Below are positions 55,960 through 64,000 of a stretch of 64,000 bases of DNA, piece after piece (the stretch's first letter is position 1; each line of letters begins with the position of its first letter). This DNA comes from Flammula alnicola (Eukaryota; Basidiomycota; Agaricomycetes; Agaricales; Strophariaceae). The stretch spans positions 111,477 to 175,476 of the forward strand of contig JADNRV010000111.1 in NCBI GenBank assembly GCA_015499995.1. The letters run 5' to 3'. Under the pieces are notes generated by a model, which worked only from the letters and a program-made list of their open reading frames with translations, did not search any database and had not been told where the DNA came from. A program made the position numbers and the translations under genes.

Positions 55960-57648
55960 ATGCCTGCTACGAGCCAGACCCAATTCGATGGCGTTTTTGG
56001 TACGAATTACGTCCCAACCGACGCTGAAGTCGTTGCAATAAAGGAAATATTGAAGGAACCACTATCGCGGTTAGCAAAAATCGAAGAGGAGTTGGCTAGT
56101 ATCGAGCTGAGGGCTCGAAATCTGCGTCAAGACAAAGAAGACCTTAACCGCTCGATCGACACATATCGCTGCCTCATCTCCCCTATGCGTCGACTTCCTC
56201 CTGATATCTTGCGCGAAATATTCATATCCTGCCTGCCCGATGACCGCAATCCGACGATGAGCAACGACGAGGCGCCTATGCTGCTCAGCCAGGTCTCGAG
56301 TCATTGGAGAAGCGTGGCCATGACGACGCCAGGGCTTTGGGCGTCACTCCATATCGCTGTCCCCAATTCGAGTCCAACATTCCGTTCAACTCATGATTCA
56401 ACAACGGGCGATCGCTTGATGGTCTCGCAAGTAACGGAGATACGCTCAGCGGCTGTGAAGGAATGGATCGCCAGATCGGGAACACTACCCCTCAGTATTG
56501 CGCTCCACGAATGGGACGCATACCCGCCAACAGAATATTGCAAGATTTTCTTTCAGTGCATTCTCCCGTTCTCCAAGAGATGGAAGAATGTCTCATTGAC
56601 TTGCTCTGCAGCATCTGTCACACATTTCAGGGAAATTCCGCCATGTGAGGTCCCTATTCTTCAATCGCTCTCTCTCGACATCACTCCCAATGGCATAGCG
56701 AGCTCCGGCACGGAATGGAAGGATTGCGGAATATTCCAGGCTCCATGTATTCGCGAATTTTCCGTTTCTGGGATCCATGCAGAGATTTCGGAATTTCCCC
56801 TTAATTGGGCTCAACTCACTGACCTCACTCTCAATAACAAGGGGTGGAGCTCTACGAACTTGACCATAACTGAGATTACTCACGTGTTGGAGAGGTGCTC
56901 TGGTTTGGTTTCCTGCAGGCTGCACGTCGGGCACAGCGCTAATCCTGAAAACCGCACGGAATTTTCTACCATCTCCCTTCCCTTTCTCGAATCATTGTGG
57001 ATTTTTGAAGAATCACAAGTTCCCGCGTTCTTTGCCGCCCTTGATGCTCCAAAGCTTCGCAAAGTTGAATTTTGGACCTCGCGGATGTCGGTGGCAGCGC
57101 CTTCACCTTTAACGCAGCTTCTCTCTAATTCAGGTGGAAGCGTTCGTGAGCTCTCTATCAACCCTCATCTATTTGCAGTACATGACTTCATCGAATGTCT
57201 CCGTCTGTGCCCGTCCCTCACCTCTCTGTCTCTCACCTCATCCTCCCTTGTCCCTCCTATGTCCCACGATGTCAACACCCCCGCTCCTGTCTCTAACTCC
57301 CTCCTCCAGTCCTTCGGCCATTTGAAAGCAGACGACGAGTGTCTGTGCCCAGACTTGGAGAAGTTTACGTGTCTTGCCGAGGCACATTTCTCCGACGACG
57401 CTCTGTTGGAATTTATTCTTCGCAAGCAAAGTGGCGAAGAAAAGAGGATCAAAAAATTGAAATTGGTAAATGTCAGATTCACGCGTCGGCCTACCGTAGA
57501 TATCATGCCGCATCTTTCGACACACATATCGGACGGTTTGAAACTTTCTATTACATACCCTCCTCGTGCATATAGAGGCCCGTTCTCCCTTTACGATGGT
57601 TTACCGACGAGTGAACCTGATCCATATTTTCAGCCATTTTTTGGATAA
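55960..57648 (+). CDS. Coiled-coil F-box protein, 562 aa
   Basis: A single exon. Residues about 25-70 form a coiled coil (LAKIEEELASIELRARNLRQ, DKEDLNRSIDTYRCLISP). An F-box-like motif follows immediately, MRRLPPDILREIFISCLP and LLSQVSSHWRSVAMTTPGLW. The remaining 400 residues are leucine-rich with irregular LRR-like segments (LTDLTLNNKGWSS, LTSLSLTSSSL). By family knowledge such proteins recruit targets to SCF ubiquitin ligases; the target is unknown. This architecture is strongly expanded in Agaricomycetes. I chose the ATG at 55960 (MPATSQTQFDG). A paralogue remnant lies at the window start (3-137). Confidence 0.85.
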   Translation: MPATSQTQFDGVFGTNYVPTDAEVVAIKEILKEPLSRLAKIEEELASIELRARNLRQDKEDLNRSIDTYRCLISPMRRLPPDILREIFISCLPDDRNPTMSNDEAPMLLSQVSSHWRSVAMTTPGLWASLHIAVPNSSPTFRSTHDSTTGDRLMVSQVTEIRSAAVKEWIARSGTLPLSIALHEWDAYPPTEYCKIFFQCILPFSKRWKNVSLTCSAASVTHFREIPPCEVPILQSLSLDITPNGIASSGTEWKDCGIFQAPCIREFSVSGIHAEISEFPLNWAQLTDLTLNNKGWSSTNLTITEITHVLERCSGLVSCRLHVGHSANPENRTEFSTISLPFLESLWIFEESQVPAFFAALDAPKLRKVEFWTSRMSVAAPSPLTQLLSNSGGSVRELSINPHLFAVHDFIECLRLCPSLTSLSLTSSSLVPPMSHDVNTPAPVSNSLLQSFGHLKADDECLCPDLEKFTCLAEAHFSDDALLEFILRKQSGEEKRIKKLKLVNVRFTRRPTVDIMPHLSTHISDGLKLSITYPPRAYRGPFSLYDGLPTSEPDPYFQPFFG

Positions 57649-58060
57649 TCAACTGCTGGATCGAATACTTACGATCTACTACCTATCGCTTTGATGCTTC
57701 TTAGGTATAGCTCTATGACCCGTGGATCATTTATGATCATCTTATTATATCTTCTCGATCACGATAACCGTTATCAAAATTTAAGAAGTCGAAGTCTCAT
57801 TGCCTTCAACGCGAACGTGAGCAAATATCAGCGGGCCCACGGTAGCAGTGATCTGAAAGCCGTTCTGGCTGACTGTACCCTCCTAATAGCGGAAAGATCA
57901 GAGTATCCCTCTCATCTGCTTCTACCTCGGACCGTGCTCTCATCCATATAACAAATACCGAACACAAAGAACACATATTTTCGTCCTCGCCCACGCCGCC
58001 GAGCCTCCTACTGTCCAGAGTTAGCCCGCATTTTTCTTGCTCGGCCCTTTTTCTGAACTT
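57649..58060. other. Spacer between F-box and epimerase genes
   Basis: The first 150 bp resemble 140-290 of the window, so the duplicated block included this spacer. Nothing coding is supported. Confidence 0.4.
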
Positions 58061-59483
58061 ATGAACGGCAAACTCGTCCTTGTAGGTCCTGCCCTATCCT
58101 ATTCTATGTTGACACCTCGTCATCATGCTCACACGCTTGATGCTCATACTGTAAGTCACCGGTATCACTGGGTTCATAGCTGGTCATATCGCTGGGCAGC
58201 TCCTTGACCGAGGATATCGAGTATGCGGGTACGCAAAAACCATCGGTTTCTCCTTCGCCAGGCCATGAATTCGTGATGTTCATTGAGGCGATAACCAATC
58301 AGGACCGCGCGGGGTAAAAAGTTCCAAACTCTCGTAGATACTGTGCAGAGAACCGGCCTGGAGTTCGTACAGATTGATGACGTGGCAAGCTCCGACTTCA
58401 CAGAGGCCTTGCAAGGCGTTAATGCGGTTCTGCACACCACATGCCCGTTGGCCGGGAGGAATGATCTCAACGAAACATTCAAGGTGAGTATCATTCTCAT
58501 CAGCTTTCTTTTATAGTTTCTCACTTTGCCATCTCCTAATCTGCATTTTGCACCCTTTCGTCGGTAATGTAGACTGCAGTAGATGGTACATTGAATGTAG
58601 TGCGTCAAGCCCAGAAGGCAGGCACCAAGAAAATCGTTTCTACCAGCTCTTTCGGTGCTCTTCTGAGCCGTCAGTTGGCCCTACACGACTGGTTAAGCGC
58701 TATACTCATGGCTCCGTTTACATTCAGCCTCGCTTGACAAGATGTTCGGTGGTCTAAATTTAGACGAGTCAGGTCCGCCTCTTTCTTTATTGAATGCGCC
58801 TTTCGCTCATCACAGATTCTCGGGATCAGATTGGGGAGATGTCAGTGAAGAAGAATTCGAGAAAAATAAGGATAATCAGTACTACATCTACTTCACCGCA
58901 AAGGCCAAGATGGAAAGGGCGTTACTGCAGTTCGGGAAAGACCACCAGGACCTCGAAATCATTACTATTTCGTTGATTCACCAAAGCCATGATCAATTCT
59001 AAATGTATTTTAATATGTAATTTTGCAGTTGTTCCAGGCTACGTTCATGGACCTTACGCCAGACCCTCCCGCTTCCGAGTTCGGTGACTACTCTTGGCAC
59101 GAATGAAACGCTCTACCAAGTCATCTGCAACGGGGCCGTGCCACCTGCGCTGAACTGGCTCGTGGATGTACGCGACGTTGCGAAGGGCCACGTCTTGGCG
59201 CTCGAAGCATCGAATCTCCCCGCTGACAAGAGGAGGTTTATTATTAATCCCTGAACATATACCTGGAAGGAAGCTGCGGAACACTTGAAAAAGGCCAGGC
59301 CAGCAGTCAAAGATAGGATTATTCCTTTGGAAGATATGTGTCCCTTACCTTCCATCGAATTTGGTTAACACACGAGCGCAGGAATATCTGGGATTGAGGG
59401 AATATATATCACCGGAAAAGATGTTCGAGGATGCGGTAGATGATCTTTTGACGTTGGAGACAATCTGGGCGCAGAAGAATTGA
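58061..59483 (+). pseudogene. NAD(P)-dependent epimerase/DFR-like reductase, broken
   Basis: Extended short-chain dehydrogenase resembling dihydroflavonol reductase-type enzymes. The Rossmann start is split by an intron: MNGKLVLV, then VTGITGFIAGHIAGQLLDRG. Further pieces: GKKFQTLVDTVQRTGLEFVQ, NAVLHTTCPLAG, KIVSTSSFGALLS, the active-site YxxxK as YFTAKAKMERALL, GYVHGPYARP, DVRDVAKGHVLALEAS, TYTWKEAAEHLKKARP, and the end MFEDAVDDLLTLETIWAQKN. Two lesions are visible: a one-base loss near 59071-59078 (frame shifts between ARPSRF and SSVTTLGTNETLY) and an in-frame TGA at 59252-59254 after RRFIINP. The exon join after GALLS (near 58672) also fails to give a clean phase. I call it a pseudogene. 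Confidence 0.8.
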
Positions 59484-59949
59484 ACATGAAAATTAAATCT
59501 TATATACATTCCAGATCTAGATATGTTTTCCACAACATTCGGGCCAGTGAGAGATAAATGACTAGACTGTGAGTACAATGCAACCGTATCGTATATCTGT
59601 TTTTTACTCGGTCATCTCGGCGTCGCCGTTGTTTAAATTATCGAACAGTGGGCAATTCTCTACGGCGCTTGGACCTCCCATCACATAGATCACATCCGGT
59701 GGAATTCTTTCGCGCAAATGGCCCTCAATAATTCTGCACGAACAATGTATGGGCCAAGTTGGAAGCCCGGGAAACGTTGATATCCTACAAAGAGCCCAAC
59801 ACAGAGCCACTCCCTTCCTCTGTATAAATATCTGCAACTATCGACGTTGAAAGTTCCCCCAGGCTTGAAATCATTCACGACGTTCCCGCCCTCCCACTAC
59901 AGTTTTTCTTATCTCTTTTGTTTACTGGTCCCACTCGGCCATTTTCAAG
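59484..59949. promoter_or_regulatory. Spacer with TATA box of the zinc-finger gene
   Basis: TATAAATA at 59823-59830 lies about 120 nt before the ATG at 59950. The rest of the spacer has no recognised feature. Confidence 0.5.
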
Positions 59950-61200
59950 ATGTCTACGTATTATTCCTGTCCGACTTCCAGGTGGGACACTTCACATCTA
60001 CGGGTCGTCCACAGCCACTAAAACATTTGTTGCAGTCGAACCCAGGTTTTCAAGCAGCGCGAGCCGACCTACGTTTTTCCAGATTCATGCTTCAGGGAGC
60101 CCACTGCGGAAGAAAAAGCAGACTACGCCATGGCGATAGAACTGCAGAGAACAGAATTGGCCGCTCTGATGAAAGTTGAGGCTCAGCTTACTGCACTCCC
60201 GCTAGATTCTGTGGATGTGTTGCTGCCCCCCTTCGTTCCCGAGCCTGAAGACATGGACACAAGATCGGAGGAATTGATTAAATTTTGGGCCAGCTGGGAG
60301 CGTCGTGTGTCTCAACCGCGATCCAGTTGTATTACCATCGAAGATATATTCTTCGAAACGCTTAGTCGATACTCCTCTTCTCCCAGCATCTCAGATGCCA
60401 CAATTCCCTTTCTAGGCTCCGATGATCGTTCCGTCTCGCCTAATCCGCCTACCACTTTTTCTCCGGCCGAAGTGCAAGGCGATGATATTTGTGATCGCTT
60501 GGATCCTGATTTGCTAGCGGGGTTTGAAGCCGTCTCTCAGGAACCGAGGTCTCCCCAACGCAAAACTCTCTCCGCCATTCAGAATTCTCCATCCGCACGC
60601 GAGCAAAGCACCTCCTTTCCTCTGAAGCGCTGTTCCAACTCTCTACGAGCTCTTCGATACGTTCAGGGTGACCAAGAGAACTCTGAACCAGGGAAAGTCA
60701 AGAAGGGGCGTAGACCTCGCAAAACTGCAGCTCATCCGTATCTTCCCCACGGAAATACTAAGCGTACGAACAACGTGGAAAAGCCTGCGCACTGGCGCAC
60801 AGCGGAGGAATGCGCCCAAATTTCGGCCCCATACGTGGTATGCCAGTTGCTCAAGTCGGACGGGTCTACGTGTGGAGAAATCGTACACAGTTATTCTAAC
60901 TTGTCTGACCATCTTGTGGACGCCGATGGGCATAACATATCAAGAAACAAGACACGCACTGCCATTAGATACTGTACCTGGCCGGGCTGCGAGAATGTAC
61001 AGCAAAAGGAGGGAAGCTTGCATCGTCATGTGCTAACGCACTGCTGCCAATTCGTGTGCCCTGTCAGGGAGTGCATCAAGAGCAATTCTGGCGAGATAAC
61101 TTTCTTTTCCCGACGTGATACCCTCCATGGGCATCTTAAAGATTGTAGCAAGATGGGTGATACACCACCGAATTTGGATGATTTCGCTGTCCTCATATGA
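59950..61200 (+). CDS. Zinc-finger-like protein, probable DNA-binding, 378 aa
   Basis: Two exons: 59950-59981 and 60096-61200. The first exon encodes MSTYYSCPTS and joins in phase to REPTAEEKADYAMAIELQRT, which lets the frame start upstream of the otherwise first ATG (60130). Residues 1-230 are acidic/Ser-Pro-rich and likely disordered, with a basic stretch GKVKKGRRPRKTA. The C-terminal third has three Cys/His clusters: CQLLKSDGSTCGEIVHSYSN with DHLVDADGH; YCTWPGCENVQQKEGSLHRH then VLTH, a C2H2 finger with C-x4-C; and CPVRECIKSNSGEITFF followed by LHGHLKDC. Spacing is irregular, so it is at best a divergent C2H2 protein. It may be a transcription regulator of the nucleus. No paralogue is seen in the window. 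Confidence 0.7.
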
Positions 61201-61657
61201 TAGTCCCTTCTTATCTCTCTGTATTATTTATTCTCCCTTCCGTAGTGGTCTTTGTAAATCTGTTTTGTCGTCATCTTTGTATTTCTTACTATCTCAAGAC
61301 TTTCCAATAAAATTTCATGTACCAATTGGTGGTGCGTGGTGCAGTCATGCTTACTTGAGTACGAGTACTCTAATGTAGAGCAATTCAGTAAAAGAAGCGA
61401 AACAAGATACCCACCATCCCTCCTGTCGTGCTCAACGCACAGACACCCTTAATGAAAATAAATACCCCTGTCATTATTCATGAATGTTGGGCATTGAACA
61501 CTTGTTATAAGCAGCAGGACTTCTTCGCCGTAACACCTTCCAACCTAGCAAGGTGCATATTCGCAAACGCTCTGCAGGTAATCGTTTAATCGTTATATTG
61601 ACAATACACCTGTATGCTGACATACCATATACTCAAGTTCTGTTATCCAAGCCCGTT
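61201..61657. other. Spacer and promoter of the diverged 103-aa paralogue
   Basis: TTATAAGC at about 61504 may be its TATA box, and GCAGGTAATCG ... CCAAG (61575-61650) could be a 5'-UTR intron as in copy 1. No repeat-unit head or body is seen here, unlike the other copies. Confidence 0.4.
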
Positions 61658-61972
61658 ATGCCCTCTGCAGACGGTATCATCAACTGTACGCCAGAGAGTC
61701 GCAAGCTCACTCCAACATTCCTCATCGACGGCGTTATCTACATGATTTCTGCCAACTTTGCGTCCAGTTTACCTGCTTTTACCACCAACAAAGCTACTAT
61801 CACATACGATGAAGTCAGTCAGCTCACCTCCACCAGGTCGTTCAGCGGGTACATCGGTTTCTCTTCCCTCGAAATCAAGCTCGGTAATGGGGTCGTTGTT
61901 AGTGGTATCCTTGGGTCGCCGCTTCAACGTGGGACTGTGGTCTCTGGGTGGGGAACTTGGATTCTTAATTAA
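61658..61972 (+). CDS. 103-aa family protein, diverged copy (104 aa)
   Basis: Single exon from the conserved start MPSADGIINCTPESRKLTPT to GWGTWILN. It keeps the family signature: ASSLPAF..NKATITY, LTSTRSFSGYIG, L.NG.VV.G.L..PL..G..VSG.G.W. Roughly 40 percent of positions match copy 1, so it is an old paralogue kept open, which implies function. No signal peptide or membrane segment. Function unknown. Confidence 0.75.
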   Translation: MPSADGIINCTPESRKLTPTFLIDGVIYMISANFASSLPAFTTNKATITYDEVSQLTSTRSFSGYIGFSSLEIKLGNGVVVSGILGSPLQRGTVVSGWGTWILN

Positions 61973-62599
61973 CATCTGAGTACCTATGAATATTCGTCAC
62001 AGTCGTAGGCCTTCAATATTTCAACTACAGGGGTAATCATGACATTGTCACTCTCTTGACATCATAATCGATTTCCACTTGTATGAATAGAGGAATACAC
62101 TGGTTATATCACGGTCTAGTACACAGATATGATCAAGAACCAAATTAGCGAGAGCGTCCAAATGCATTATGGACTGCTTGAACGTTACATTGACGTTACA
62201 ATCGAGAAGCTGAATGCTAGGTAGACATGCCGACAATGCCGATGCTATTAGTTGGCTATTATTTGGCAACGCCATCTGGATCTGGACCTGTTGGGACGTT
62301 CGCTGGCGATTCGACTTCATGATCCTCCTCAAATCTTCCTTTGCATTTCATTGTTCAATCTTCGGGGCTCAAGCGCTCAAATATCGAAGAGGCAAAATAT
62401 AGGCGCCGGCTAATCCTGAAATTTGTCTTCTTCAGAAGATTCACTGTGAAGCTACTTAACATGGTAACGAGGTCTTCCACACCTCGCTGATTTGTATTCA
62501 ACCAACTACCAACGTTCTCTCAACTAGATAGGGAAATTGTATCTACTTTCTGCCTATAAGGATCTATAAGGATCCCACTTTGAAGATTTCAGACCAAAG
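61973..62599. other. Intergenic, nothing identified
   Basis: Only short frames. ATAAGGATCTATAAGGATCC near 62557 is a 12-bp tandem duplication. No repeat head was found here. Confidence 0.35.
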
Positions 62600-63871
62600 G
62601 TCCAGACGTGTAACTACCCGTGGAGGAAGAGATGAGTGGAGTTGGGGATGTGGATGTGGATGTGGATGGGTGAGAGGGCTATTATACAGTTCGATGGGAT
62701 TGATACTCCAGCGCTGGCGCCATGCGGAGTCAGACGTGCAAGAGTTTCTTTTCTCTTTCTTTCTCGTTTCCCATTCCCTGATAGTCGTCTTCTCTTCCCC
62801 CAACCAACAACAGCACGCCCATACACCATCGTGCGCTCATCTATGATGAATTAGGCTCCTCGATCCGCTTCTCCCTCCGGTTGGCTGACGGAGGGACCTG
62901 TTTCTCACAAAACTGGTGCAACTCCGATGGTGTATGTGCGCATGCTGCTGTCCTGTCGGCTTTCAAATGCAGGAGTTTGGACAAATGTCCTTTTTTTTCG
63001 CATTGTCGTTCCCCTCGTATGGGTGGTGCTGAATTTTTTCGCGTTTATGTTTGACTTATGACTGTCGTGGAAACGACACGGCTAAGAGTCTCATGAAGGG
63101 TAATCTATGGCCTTCGCGACTATTACAATGATACCTCCGTCGACATGCCGGGACTCGGTGTGTACCCAGGTAATGGGATACACTTTCGTATCTGACGCCT
63201 TTCCTTACAGAACCCGGACGAGTATCAGGTAGGGTCATGTTTTCCGATGCCCGTCACTCGCATACCTTTGATTGAATTCTATGTTATAGATCTCGGGAGG
63301 TCGTGATGGCTAAGTGAATAACTTATCATTGCAGAACGCCTCATATACCGTATACTCTTCTTACGGGCAGATATTCGGGGTTACTCGTGAGTCATGCTCA
63401 CCGGCCCTCTGAGTGTTACTAAGAAGGGTCTCGTTTCAAGGACGCATGAATGCTTGTGCTTTATTAGCCCCGACAGCAAATATATTTGTGTGACTTGCCA
63501 TATCGACACAGGGAATATTCAAGTCATCAAGGCAGAACGCGGCGTGTCTAGACGTAATGATGATCCGTATGCTTTACTACAATCATGAAGTGCAATGGCT
63601 AAACATTCAGCGCTGAGTGCTGAGTGCTCGCTTATGAATTCCTGTCGCTCAACATTTCACGCATTGTCAAAGGCACAATTCTACAGCTGCAATGACATGC
63701 CTTTGAATCCGGGTATGCAGTTTCAATGTTGCAAGCATATAAAAGCAAGATCAACTCACCGTCTTTCGTCAGAAAAGCACATTTCGTCGATTTCTACTGT
63801 GAGTTGTACAGTTGTACTCTCCGCCTTTTACCTACTAACGACTTACACCCATATAGTAACACAACACACCA
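62600..63871 (+). repeat. Repeat unit 11: body and promoter
   Basis: Body text recurs (CAGCACGCCCATACACCATC at 62811 against 44943 and 37640; TTCGCGTTTATGTTTGACTT at 63038 against 10578). GTGGATGTGGATGTGGATG at 62647 is a short tandem repeat. The promoter of the last gene has TATAAAAG at 63738-63745 and a 5'-UTR intron from GTGAGT at 63799 to TATAG at 63857 with branch site CTACTAACGAC, as in copy 1. Confidence 0.55.
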
Positions 63872-64000
63872 TGCCCTCTGCAGACGGTTTCATCAAATCC
63901 ACCGCCGGTGGCCGCTTCGCCGCTACGTTCATGATTGACGACCTCATGTATAACTTCTCCGGAAGTTTCGCGTCCAGCGTGCCCGCCTTCACTTGCAACA
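63872..64000 (+). CDS. 103-aa family protein, copy cut by the window end
   Basis: The first 43 codons, MPSADGFIKSTAGGRFAATF through MYNFSGSFASSVPAFTCN, differ from copy 1 by a single residue (D for E) in the visible part. The nucleotide differences are mostly synonymous. Promoter, 5'-UTR intron and start are the same as in copy 1. The rest lies beyond the window. Confidence 0.8.

Overview
This window is fungal nuclear DNA, almost certainly from an Agaricomycete (mushroom-forming basidiomycete). Genes are cut by many short introns (about 45-75 nt, mostly GT..AG). The gene content also fits that group: a secreted laccase, an HSPA12-like Hsp70 ATPase, a coiled-coil/F-box protein, an old yellow enzyme, small secreted proteins and several DNA transposons. 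I found no tRNA, rRNA or CRISPR array. All gene models were spliced by eye; each multi-exon gene called intact keeps its reading phase across every junction.

Layout. 1-520 is the shrunken relic of an F-box + epimerase gene pair whose fuller copy lies at 55960-59483. 521-2478 is a repeat unit ending in an intact 103-aa gene of unknown function. 2990-4238 is an old yellow enzyme (+). 5495-9467 is a 14-exon Na/K-type P-type ATPase (-). 10300-16415 is degenerate repeat carrying a Mutator-like element with another element nested in its terminal repeat. 17422-19952 is the Hsp70-like gene (+). 21200-30830 is a large inverted arrangement: two copies of a secreted-protein gene (left broken, right intact) facing outward around a non-autonomous Mutator-like element and a 4.3-kb hAT transposon. 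30900-32010 holds two MITE-like elements. 32030-38350 is degenerate repeat. 39603-42043 is a perfect-looking tandem pair of 1.2-kb elements that stops just before the TATA box of a small secreted protein gene (42127-43045). 44219-48200 is two more repeat units. 48424-49074 is a secreted Ser/Ala-repeat protein (-). 51274-53557 is a complete 14-exon laccase (+). 53993-55650 is a repeat unit. 55960-57648 is the F-box gene, 58061-59483 a broken epimerase gene, 59950-61200 a zinc-finger-like protein, 61658-61972 a diverged 103-aa paralogue. The window ends inside another copy (63872 onward).

The most unusual theme is a repeat unit of about 2-2.5 kb: a conserved head (GATGACGCAC ... CCAAATAAGAGCGCACGG), a pyrimidine-rich non-coding body, and at its 3' end the 103-aa gene or a 5'-truncated fragment of it. 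At least nine copies are visible and all lie on the + strand, which points to a decayed head-to-tail array spread by insertions and intervening genes rather than to random transposition. A second theme is nesting of DNA transposons with readable target-site duplications.
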